Assembly (NCBI RefSeq): GCF_000241265.1
Contig: NZ_BAEE01000043.1
Coordinates: 1-64,000 of the forward strand
Direction: 5' to 3'
DNA: 64,000 nucleotides
Origin: Gordonia araii NBRC 100433
GTDB taxonomy: Bacteria > Actinomycetota > Actinomycetes > Mycobacteriales > Mycobacteriaceae
The translations under genes were made by a program, and so were the position numbers. Under the pieces are notes generated by a model, which did not search any database, was not told the origin of the DNA, and was given only the letters and a program-made list of their open reading frames with translations. Below, piece after piece: positions 7,265-14,778 of the stretch (position 1 is the first letter of the stretch; every line of letters begins with the position of its first letter).

Positions 7265-8757
7265 CCCAACTGCCGTGCGCCGACCTCGATGTCGTCGGCC
7301 GCTTCGCCGAGTCGCTGCGCGCCGCCGTGTTCACCACCGCCGGGATCGACGATCATCTCGGCGCCGACGTCTCGGCGTCGCTGACGGGTGGTGTCAGCTG
7401 GCCGGCGGTCGCCGCAGTCGACGACGGCCGCCCGCTGTCGACGCTGATCGCACTGTTCCTGCTCGGGCTGTCTCGTCCGGCCGAAGAGGTGGCGGCCGCA
7501 CTGCCCGGCGTCGGCGTCGACGAACTCGTCGCACAGGGGATCGTCGGCCTCGACGGTGGGGCGGTCGTGCCGATCCTCGACGTGCGGCCCTACGCCGACG
7601 ACGCGGGTGAATACACGGTCTTCGCCGACCAGGATTCGGGTCGGCGATCCGGCACCCTCGCCGTCGATCACGTCCTCGGGATCGGCGGAGCGTCAATCTC
7701 CTTGGCGCGAGCAGTGATTCGTCGCCCCGTCGGGCGCGCTCTCGACCTCGGAACGGGCTGCGGTGTCCAGGCGCTGCATCTCGGCGCGCATTGCGAAGAG
7801 ATCGTCGCGACGGACACCAACGAGCGCGCGCTCGCGCTGGCGGCGGCCACGGCACGAGCGAGTGGTCAACGCTGGGATCTGAGGCGGGGCGGTCTCTTCG
7901 AACCGGTCGAGGGCGAACGTTTCGATCTGATCGTCTCGAATCCGCCGTTCGTCATCGGAAGCGGCAGCCAGGATTACATCTACCGTGACTCCGGGGTCGC
8001 GGCCGACGGACTGTGCGCGCGGTTGATCGCGGAGTTGCCGGACCACTTGAATCCGGGCGGAACCGCGACGGTGCTGGCGAATTGGGCCGTCGCCGATCCC
8101 GATGACTGGGCCGCGCGCCCGCGAGAATGGCTGGCCCGCACCGGGTTGGACGCATGGGTGGTGCAGCGCGAGCTGGCCGATCCGATCAGTTACGTCTCGC
8201 TTTGGCTGGCCGACGCGGGGGAGTCGCCGGCACGGTCGGCGCACCGCGGCCGCGAATGGCTCGACTATTTCGCCGACGCCGGCATCGTCGCCGTCGGCAT
8301 GGGAGTGCTGACGCTGCGCCGGCCGTCGGGAGCCGGCGCAGGTGGAAGGTTCCAGATCGTCGAAGAGATCACGGGTGCGGGCGAGGAGGTGACCGGCGAC
8401 GAGGCGCGGGCCTTCTTCGACCGACAGGATTTTCTGGCCGCGCATTCCGACGACGAGCTGATGGGGATGCGGCTGTCGGCGATGCCGGTAGTCCTCGAAG
8501 AGCAGTCGCTACTCGGCGAATCCGGTTGGCAGACTGTCGGTTCTGCGCTGCGACGGCCCGGCGGACCCGGTGCCGTACTAGCGCTCGACGAGGTGTCCCG
8601 CGCCCTGGTGGCGGGTTGTCGGGGCCAGGTCGAACTGACCGACCTCGTCGCGCTGCTCGCGGCGCACCAAGGTGTCGATGCCGACGCACTCGCGCGGGCG
8701 GCCCTGCCGGTCGTGCGGGAAGCGATCGCCAGAGGGATCCTCTATCGCGCGGTGTGA
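7261..8757 (+). CDS. SAM-dependent methyltransferase (HemK-like NPPF motif)
   Basis: 498 residues from ATG 7261, overlapping the preceding stop. Residues ~1-130 are an N-terminal helical/winged domain (DUF7059-like), then the Rossmann methyltransferase core with the SAM motif LDLGTGCGVQALHL near residue 160 and the catalytic loop VSNPPFVIG near residue 225. NPPF/NPPY methyltransferases methylate amide or amino nitrogens (Gln in release factors and ribosomal proteins, adenine, guanine in rRNA). A C-terminal region of ~150 residues follows. This domain order is common in mycolic-acid actinobacteria, where the target is unknown to me. Confidence 0.82.
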   Translation: MTQLPCADLDVVGRFAESLRAAVFTTAGIDDHLGADVSASLTGGVSWPAVAAVDDGRPLSTLIALFLLGLSRPAEEVAAALPGVGVDELVAQGIVGLDGGAVVPILDVRPYADDAGEYTVFADQDSGRRSGTLAVDHVLGIGGASISLARAVIRRPVGRALDLGTGCGVQALHLGAHCEEIVATDTNERALALAAATARASGQRWDLRRGGLFEPVEGERFDLIVSNPPFVIGSGSQDYIYRDSGVAADGLCARLIAELPDHLNPGGTATVLANWAVADPDDWAARPREWLARTGLDAWVVQRELADPISYVSLWLADAGESPARSAHRGREWLDYFADAGIVAVGMGVLTLRRPSGAGAGGRFQIVEEITGAGEEVTGDEARAFFDRQDFLAAHSDDELMGMRLSAMPVVLEEQSLLGESGWQTVGSALRRPGGPGAVLALDEVSRALVAGCRGQVELTDLVALLAAHQGVDADALARAALPVVREAIARGILYRAV

Positions 8758-8774
8758 CCCCGGTCCGTCGCACC

Positions 8775-10034
8775 TCAGCGGTTCATCCGGCTGCGCCGGT
8801 GTACCACGGTCGACCGGAGGCGGTCGGCCACGATCACCGGAAGCCGGTGCAGCTTGTCGACGAGCAGGGCGCGACGGAACTCCGCCCACAGCCAGCACAG
8901 GCCGAAGACCCCGACCGTGATCAGCCCGGTCATCCACCACGACCACGGGCGTGCGACGAGGAAGATCGGTATCGCGACCAGCAGCACGGCCTGGAGAACG
9001 TAGGAGTCCAGGCTGCGAGCACCGGTCATGATGAGCGGCCGAAGCCAGTTGCGTCGACGTAGATGTGCGAGCAACCACGCGAAAGTTCCGTAGATCGCGG
9101 CGACCGCCAGCCAGGAGGCGAAGACGCGGGCGATGCGGAAGTCGACCTTGTCGGCGACCTTGTATTCGATGTGATGCCACGGGCCGGCTTTGAAGCTGAA
9201 GTAGAGGACGAACCAGCCGACGGTCGCGGCCAGCAGCAGCCAGGGCAGTCGGCGCACCAACCACTCGTCGACCTTCCATCGGCGCCAGTACCACCCCAGC
9301 ACCAGCGCGGGAAAGAACATGATCTGCCAGGCGGCCCAGTTCTGGATGTCCAGTCCGCCGAACGCGATCGTCCACCAGTCCGACCAGTCGGGGGACCCGA
9401 TCCATCGCCGGCCGGGTGAACTGGTGATGAAGAACCAGGCGGGGCTGTTGATCTGCGAGTAGGCGTAGAGCGCCACCGAACCGAGCAGGACCAGCCAGCC
9501 CAGGCCCCGCTTGAGCAGCGGCAGCATCAACCCCGCTGCCGCGAGGAAGACCAGGTACATCAGCAGGATGTCGCCCCCCGACGGCAGGTACCGGAGAAGT
9601 AGCGACAGGCCGATCCCGGTCTCGGCGTCGTTGACCGGGCGGAGCTTCACCAGGTCGTAGTAGCCGGCCAAACCGGCCGCGACGGCGACCAGGCAGATGA
9701 GCAACTGGCACAGGTAGAGCACGACCAGCCGTTTGCCGAGTCGGCGGTAGGTGAAGCCCCATCCTCGCCTGGCGATCCATCCGCCGTAGACGATGCCCAG
9801 GACCAGACCCGACAGCAGCACGAAGGCTGCCATCCCGTCGACATAGGGATAGGAGTGGGTGGGCCGGCCCAGCCAGGATTTCGCTCCGGCGAAATGGGCG
9901 GCGACCATGCTCCAAATGGCCAACCCGCGGGTCGCGTCTATCGCCCAGTCGCGGCCCGCGGGTGCCTTGCGCTCGATGCTCTGACCGCCGTCAGGTCGGT
10001 CGGCGCGCCTATTCCTATGTGTAAAGGTCGGCAA
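8775..10034 (-). CDS. OpgC-family multispanning membrane protein
   Basis: 419 residues, start TTG 10034 overlapping the end of the fadD15-like gene by 20 bp; no better start occurs before the first membrane helix. About ten transmembrane segments begin at RDWAIDATRGLAIWSMVAAHF, the signature opening of OpgC and acyltransferase-3-like proteins (conserved Asp-x-x-Arg-Gly and the following His). OpgC succinylates periplasmic glucans in proteobacteria; actinobacterial homologues are thought to acylate envelope glycans or lipids. Translational overlap with a fatty-acyl-CoA ligase gene supports an acyl-transfer role in the envelope, by inference. Confidence 0.8.
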   Translation of the reverse strand: MPTFTHRNRRADRPDGGQSIERKAPAGRDWAIDATRGLAIWSMVAAHFAGAKSWLGRPTHSYPYVDGMAAFVLLSGLVLGIVYGGWIARRGWGFTYRRLGKRLVVLYLCQLLICLVAVAAGLAGYYDLVKLRPVNDAETGIGLSLLLRYLPSGGDILLMYLVFLAAAGLMLPLLKRGLGWLVLLGSVALYAYSQINSPAWFFITSSPGRRWIGSPDWSDWWTIAFGGLDIQNWAAWQIMFFPALVLGWYWRRWKVDEWLVRRLPWLLLAATVGWFVLYFSFKAGPWHHIEYKVADKVDFRIARVFASWLAVAAIYGTFAWLLAHLRRRNWLRPLIMTGARSLDSYVLQAVLLVAIPIFLVARPWSWWMTGLITVGVFGLCWLWAEFRRALLVDKLHRLPVIVADRLRSTVVHRRSRMNR

Positions 10035-11799
10035 TTGCCTGCTTGTGCGCCTCGTGGATGACGTTGCGCTTCAGCTTGAGCGTCGGGGTGAGTCCGCCGT
10101 TCTCCACCGTGAAATCGGTATCGAGGATGGTGAATTTCTTGATCGCCTCGGCCTTCGACACGGTCGCATTGGCGGCGTCGACCGCCGCCTGGATCTCCTG
10201 GCGCAGAGCGGCGTTGTTCGCGACGTCGCCGATCGGGGTGTCGGCGGGCAGGCTGTTGCGCTCCAGCCAGCCGGGCACGGCCTCCGGATCGAGGGTGATC
10301 AGCGCGCCGATGAAGGGCTTGCCGTCGCCGACGACCAGGCACTGGCTGACCAGGGCGTTGGCGCGGATGGTGTCCTCCAGCTGAGCAGGCGAGACGTTCT
10401 TGCCGCCGGCCGTGACGAGGATCTCCTTCTTGCGGCCGGTGATGGAGAGGAAGCCGTCGTTGAGGCTGCCGAGGTCGCCGGTGTGGAACCAGCCGTCGAC
10501 GATGGCCTCGGCCGTTGCCTTCTCGTTCTTCCAGTAGCCGCCGAACACGACCGGTCCCTTGAGCAGGACTTCGCCGTCCTCGGCGATGGCGACGCTCATA
10601 CCCGCGACCGGGCGTCCGACGCTTCCGACCTGCTGCGCATCCGGGCGGTTCACGGTGACGGCGGCCGTCGTCTCGGTCAGGCCGTAGCCCTCGAAGATCG
10701 GCACGCCGGCGCCGCGGAAGAAGTGGCCGAGGCGCGCGCCGAGCGGTCCGCCGCCGGAGACGGCCGCTTCGCAGCGACCGCCGAGGGCCGCGCGCAGCTT
10801 GCTGTAGACCAGCTTGTCGAAGACGGCGTGCTTGAGCTTGAGGCCCAGCCCGGCGCCGCCGGTGTCCTGGGCCTTGCTCCATTCGATGGCGGTCTCGGCC
10901 GCCTTGCCGAAGATCTTGCCCTTACCGCCGTCGATGGCCTTCTGCTCGGCTGAGTTGTAGACCTTCTCGAAGACGCGCGGCACCGACAGGACGAAGTCGG
11001 GGGAGAAGGCGGCGAGCAGGTCGACGAGGCTGGTGAGGTCGCTGGTGTGTCCGACGATCACGCGGTTCTCCAGCGCCGTGACCGCGATGACGCGGGCGAA
11101 GACGTGGGCCAGCGGGAGGAACAGCAGCGTGGACTTGCCCTCGCGCATCATCGTCCCGAGCGAGTCGGTGACCGCGGCGGCTTCGGCCATGAAGTTCGCG
11201 TGGGTCAGCACGACGCCCTTCGGGCGGCCGGTGGTTCCCGAGGTGTAGATGAGGGTCGCGGCGTCGGCGGCACTGGCTTTGGCGTTGCGCGCATCGAGGT
11301 CCGCGTCGGACACGTCCTTGCCGCGTTTGGTGAGCTCGGCGATGGCGCCGTCGTCGATGACGAGCGTCTCGCGGACGTCTTTGCAACCCTTGATGACGTC
11401 GGCATGCGCGGAGGCATGGGCCTGCGACTCGAGGATCACCAGCGAGGTGCCCGAGTCGGAGAGGATCCAGTCGACCTGGTCGGGGGAGGAGGTGTCGAAG
11501 ATGGCCACGGTGGTCGCACCGGCGCGCCAGATCGCGTAGTCGATGACAGTCCACTCGAAGCGGGTCGATGAGAGCAGCGCGACGCGGTCGCCCGGCTGGA
11601 CTCCCGAGGCGATCAGGCCCTTGGCGACGGCGTCGACCTCGTCGGCGAACTGGCCGGCGGTGACGTTGACCCACGCTCCGTTGGCGTAACGGCGGAACAG
11701 CGGCATGGTGGGGCGTTCGGCCCGGTAGCGCAACACGGTGTCGACGCAGGTCTTGGACTCGTCGATCGTGAAGTTGGCGGGCGTGCTGGATTCAATCAT
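10015..11799 (-). CDS. fadD15: Long-chain fatty-acid-CoA ligase (FadD15-like)
   Basis: 594 residues from ATG 11799, chosen for GGGAG eleven bases upstream; a longer frame to 11880 lacks such a site. AMP-forming adenylate-enzyme family: P-loop IYTSGTTGRPKG, the GYGLTE motif, GWFHTGDLG and the C-terminal lysine region TPTLKLKR. It activates long fatty acids to acyl-CoA. It resembles mycobacterial FadD15 by overall length and motifs. The downstream OpgC-like gene overlaps it. The gene is divergent from deaD with a 150-bp shared upstream region. Confidence 0.88.
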   Translation of the reverse strand: MIESSTPANFTIDESKTCVDTVLRYRAERPTMPLFRRYANGAWVNVTAGQFADEVDAVAKGLIASGVQPGDRVALLSSTRFEWTVIDYAIWRAGATTVAIFDTSSPDQVDWILSDSGTSLVILESQAHASAHADVIKGCKDVRETLVIDDGAIAELTKRGKDVSDADLDARNAKASAADAATLIYTSGTTGRPKGVVLTHANFMAEAAAVTDSLGTMMREGKSTLLFLPLAHVFARVIAVTALENRVIVGHTSDLTSLVDLLAAFSPDFVLSVPRVFEKVYNSAEQKAIDGGKGKIFGKAAETAIEWSKAQDTGGAGLGLKLKHAVFDKLVYSKLRAALGGRCEAAVSGGGPLGARLGHFFRGAGVPIFEGYGLTETTAAVTVNRPDAQQVGSVGRPVAGMSVAIAEDGEVLLKGPVVFGGYWKNEKATAEAIVDGWFHTGDLGSLNDGFLSITGRKKEILVTAGGKNVSPAQLEDTIRANALVSQCLVVGDGKPFIGALITLDPEAVPGWLERNSLPADTPIGDVANNAALRQEIQAAVDAANATVSKAEAIKKFTILDTDFTVENGGLTPTLKLKRNVIHEAHKQAIADLYT

Positions 11800-11949
11800 G
11801 TTGCTGCTCCCAAGCGGTATTGAACGCGGAATGTCTGATTTGATCGACTGCCACGGTAGCAAGTCCGTGTTGGCGGTCACAGCCGGTCTCCGCTGTTGGT
11901 TCGCGGATGAGGGTTCTGGGACCGGTCAGAGATAGAGTGAACAGTCATA

Positions 11950-13659
11950 ATGACCGAGAATCACACTGAGTCCTTTGACGACTTGGGCATCGACGACCGC
12001 GTTCGCCGAGCCCTCGACGATGTGGGCTACGAAACCCCGTCGCCCATCCAGGCCGCAACCATCCCACCGCTGATGGCGGGTCGAGACGTCGTCGGTCTCG
12101 CGCAGACCGGTACGGGCAAGACCGCCGCGTTCGCCATTCCCATCCTGTCGCGTCTCGACACCTCGGCCCGCAAACCGCAGGCGCTGGTGCTCGCGCCGAC
12201 CCGCGAGCTGGCGTTGCAGGTGGCCGAGGCTTTCGGCCGCTACGCCGCGCACATCCCCGAGCTTCGGGTGCTGCCGATCTACGGCGGCCAGAGCTACGGC
12301 GTGCAGTTGTCCGGGCTCCGTCGCGGCGCTCAGGTGATCGTGGGCACCCCGGGTCGCGTCATCGACCATCTCGACAAGGGCACGCTCGACATCTCCGAGC
12401 TGGAGTTCCTCGTGCTCGACGAGGCGGACGAGATGTTGACGATGGGCTTCGCCGAGGATGTCGAGCGGATCCTCGCCGACACTCCCGACAGCAAGCAGGT
12501 GGCGTTGTTCTCCGCGACGATGCCCAAGGCGATCGGGCGTCTGGCGCAGAAGTATCTGCACGATCCTGCCGAAGTGACCGTCAAGTCGAAGACCTCGACG
12601 GCGCAGAACATCACCCAGAAGTATCTCCAGGTCTCTCACCAGCGCAAACTCGACGCGCTCACGCGGGTGCTGGAAGTCGAACAGTTCGACGGGATGATCG
12701 TGTTCGTCCGCACCAAATCGGCGACGGAAGAACTCGCCGAGAAACTGCGGGCCCGCGGCCTGTCGGCGATGGCGATCAACGGCGACATGGTTCAGGCGCA
12801 GCGCGAACGCACGATCAATCAGCTCAAAGAGGGGTCCCTGGACATCCTCGTGGCGACCGACGTCGCCGCCCGCGGACTCGACGTCGACCGCATCAGCCAT
12901 GTCGTCAACTACGACATCCCGCATGACACCGAGTCCTACGTGCACCGCATCGGACGCACCGGGCGTGCAGGCCGCTCGGGGACCGCGCTGCTGTTCGTCT
13001 CGCCGCGCGAGCGACACCTGTTGCGGGCGATCGAGAAGGCCACCCGACAGTCGCTGACCGAGATCGACCTGCCGACCGCCGAAGACGTGAACGCCCAGCG
13101 TGTGGCCCGGTTCGCCGACTCGATCACCGAGAATCTCGGATCCGACCACCTCGATCTGTTCCGCGGTCTGGTGGAGAACTACGCGCGCGATCATGACGTC
13201 GCCATGGCGGACATCGCCGCGGCATTGGCGCTGGAGACGCGTGACGGCGGCTTCCTGATGGCGCCTGACCCGCCGCCCGGCGAGCGTCCGCAGCGCGACC
13301 GGTCCGAGCGCGCACCGCGTCGCAGTGGAGGGTCGTTCGCGACGTACCGGCTGGCGGTCGGGCGCAAGCACAAGGTGACGCCGGGCGCCATCGTCGGTGC
13401 CATCGCGAACGAGGGCGGGCTCTCCCGCGGAGACTTCGGCAACATCAGCATCCGCGACGACTTCTCGCTGGTGGAGCTCCCGGCGAATCTCGACGCCGAG
13501 ACGATGGCGGCGCTCAAGCACACGCGGATCGGGCGCAATCCGATCGACCTGCGGCCCGATATGGGGCCGCCGCGTGCACGCGGTGGCCGCAAAGGCGGTC
13601 ATCGGGACGGCTACCGCAAGGCAAACCCCAAGGTCGCTGGGCGGCGCAACCGATACTGA
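11950..13659 (+). CDS. deaD: ATP-dependent DEAD-box RNA helicase
   Basis: 569 residues. Q motif near residues 26-33 (YETPSPIQ); Walker A AQTGTGKT at 51-58; PTRELA; DEAD box at 157-160 in VLDEADEM; SAT; HRIGRTGRAGRSG. Residues ~450-530 form a DbpA-type RNA-binding domain (FATYRLAVGRKHKVTPG...IVGAIANEGG, NISIRDDFSLVELP), and the tail is basic and Gly/Arg-rich. This is the DeaD/CsdA arrangement, used in ribosome assembly and mRNA unwinding, especially in the cold. Family length (about 560-630) fits. Confidence 0.95.
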   Translation: MTENHTESFDDLGIDDRVRRALDDVGYETPSPIQAATIPPLMAGRDVVGLAQTGTGKTAAFAIPILSRLDTSARKPQALVLAPTRELALQVAEAFGRYAAHIPELRVLPIYGGQSYGVQLSGLRRGAQVIVGTPGRVIDHLDKGTLDISELEFLVLDEADEMLTMGFAEDVERILADTPDSKQVALFSATMPKAIGRLAQKYLHDPAEVTVKSKTSTAQNITQKYLQVSHQRKLDALTRVLEVEQFDGMIVFVRTKSATEELAEKLRARGLSAMAINGDMVQAQRERTINQLKEGSLDILVATDVAARGLDVDRISHVVNYDIPHDTESYVHRIGRTGRAGRSGTALLFVSPRERHLLRAIEKATRQSLTEIDLPTAEDVNAQRVARFADSITENLGSDHLDLFRGLVENYARDHDVAMADIAAALALETRDGGFLMAPDPPPGERPQRDRSERAPRRSGGSFATYRLAVGRKHKVTPGAIVGAIANEGGLSRGDFGNISIRDDFSLVELPANLDAETMAALKHTRIGRNPIDLRPDMGPPRARGGRKGGHRDGYRKANPKVAGRRNRY

Positions 13660-13785
13660 GATCCCATCCTTGCCAGAACGTTATCTTTCCGTAATCTAGT
13701 GGGCGTGGAACTCGACGCGGCTTCGGCTCGTTGACCACGCGGACGACGGTATTCCGGAACGATTCGTGGAAGGCAGGGCAATTCG

Positions 13786-14082
13786 ATGCGGGAGATCTCG
13801 GCGGCGCAGGCGATGGAGCAGGCGCAACGTGGAGATGCGGTCATTCTGGATGTTCGGCCACAGGTGGTCCGGCATCAGGGGAGTGTCCCGGGGGCGGTCG
13901 TCGTCGAGCCCGGTGAGCTGACCGGAAAGCTGCGCGCGAACCCGAGTGTCCGACCCGACGCGGAGGTCGCCGTGGTGGCCTTGAACGCCCAGGCCGACGA
14001 GATCGAGTCGCGGCTGTCCCGTCTCGGATTCACGAAGCTGGCCAGGGTTGCCGGCGGCTTCCGCGCCCTCCGCGACCGCTAG
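13786..14082 (+). CDS. Rhodanese-like domain protein lacking the catalytic Cys
   Basis: 98 residues from ATG 13786 with AAGG upstream. It shows the rhodanese hallmarks VILDVRP (residues ~19-25), HQGSVPGAVVVEPGEL (~29-44) and a final RVAGGFRALRDR. The loop that should carry the sulfur-accepting cysteine reads VAVVALNAQADE, with no Cys anywhere in the protein. It therefore cannot act as a classical sulfurtransferase; such inactive rhodaneses are presumed to bind or sense. The last 4 bp overlap the convergent HIT gene. Confidence 0.75.
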   Translation: MREISAAQAMEQAQRGDAVILDVRPQVVRHQGSVPGAVVVEPGELTGKLRANPSVRPDAEVAVVALNAQADEIESRLSRLGFTKLARVAGGFRALRDR

Positions 14083-14492
14083 GCCAGTGCCCGCCTGATC
14101 AGATCGGCGGTTTCGTCGGGATTCGGATCCCTGCGCACGACGAGCCCCTTGGCGAAGGAGAGTTTGTCGCCCTTGTGGCGCGGTACGACGTGTAGATGAG
14201 TGTGGAACACCGTCTGCATGGCCGCGCGGCCGTCGTTGACGAGAAGGTTGACGCCGTCGGCGCCCAGCGCCTCGCGCATCGCGACGCCGACCCGTTGTCC
14301 GGTGGAGAACACCTTCTCGCCGATGCCGGTATCGAGATCGGCCAAGCCGCTCGAATGTGTTCTCGGCACGATCAGCGTGTGCCCCCGCATGACGGGTCTG
14401 ATGTCCAGGAATCCGACGACGTGATCGTCGGCGTAAACCTGTCGGGAAGGTGCGGCGCCGGTGATGATGTCGCAAAAGATGCAGTCGGGCAT
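14079..14492 (-). CDS. HIT-family nucleotide-binding hydrolase
   Basis: 137 residues from ATG 14492; upstream in-frame codons to 14633 lie in the fas promoter region and are left out. The histidine triad is His97-x-His99-x-His101 in HTHLHVVPRH. The opening CIFCDII and GHTLIVPRTH are typical of HIT proteins of the HINT/Rv1262c-like type, which hydrolyse AMP-lysine, AMP conjugates or dinucleoside polyphosphates. It is divergent from fas and converges on the rhodanese-like gene. Confidence 0.9.
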   Translation of the reverse strand: MPDCIFCDIITGAAPSRQVYADDHVVGFLDIRPVMRGHTLIVPRTHSSGLADLDTGIGEKVFSTGQRVGVAMREALGADGVNLLVNDGRAAMQTVFHTHLHVVPRHKGDKLSFAKGLVVRRDPNPDETADLIRRALA

Positions 14493-14618
14493 GTGGCGGA
14501 CCCTACCGGAATCAGCGCGCGCGCCGATGATAACGATTTGATAACGAATCACGATCGCCGCAGGTGAGAGGGTTGAGCCACCGGCGGTGCGTCGTGAACA
14601 GGAACTTTGACCAGGCGG

Positions 14619-14634
14619 TGTGAAGCAGGTCACG
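14619..14634. promoter_or_regulatory. CRP/GlxR-like palindrome upstream of fas
   Basis: TGTGA-AGCAGG-TCACG matches the CRP consensus TGTGA-N6-TCACA at nine of ten positions. It lies 13 bp upstream of the proposed fas -35 box, so a cAMP-receptor-type regulator could act on fas or on the divergent HIT gene. Confidence 0.55.
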
Positions 14635-14646
14635 CGGCGGAAAATG

Positions 14647-14675
14647 TTACTCGCGAGGCTACTGGTGGGTATACC
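14647..14675 (+). promoter_or_regulatory. Candidate fas promoter
   Basis: TTACTC (14647-14652) and TATACC (14670-14675) are separated by exactly 17 bp, giving a transcription start near 14682 and a leader of about 97 bases before GTG 14779. The CRP-like palindrome lies just upstream and another palindrome (14694-14709) just downstream. Confidence 0.5.
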
Positions 14676-14693
14676 GACGGGTCACCCCAAAAC

Positions 14694-14709
14694 ATGAGGC
14701 TGACCTCAT
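14694..14709. promoter_or_regulatory. ATGAGG-CTGA-CCTCAT palindrome in fas leader
   Basis: A perfect 6-bp inverted repeat with a 4-bp spacer, about 12-27 bases after the predicted start of transcription and 70 bp before the fas start codon. The position suits a repressor or activator operator such as one for a FasR-type TetR regulator, though I cannot confirm that its known site matches. Confidence 0.5.
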
Positions 14710-14778
14710 TTTCGCATGCGAGGATGGTTCTTCGAATCCCCGAGGAATCCCCCTGAAGCATGTGCAAGGAGCCCACCT

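Noticed and set aside
6524-8757. Restriction-modification system
   Set aside because: The nuclease has a signal peptide with lipobox and so acts outside the cytoplasm; the methyltransferase has an N-terminal domain unlike DNA methylases of such systems.
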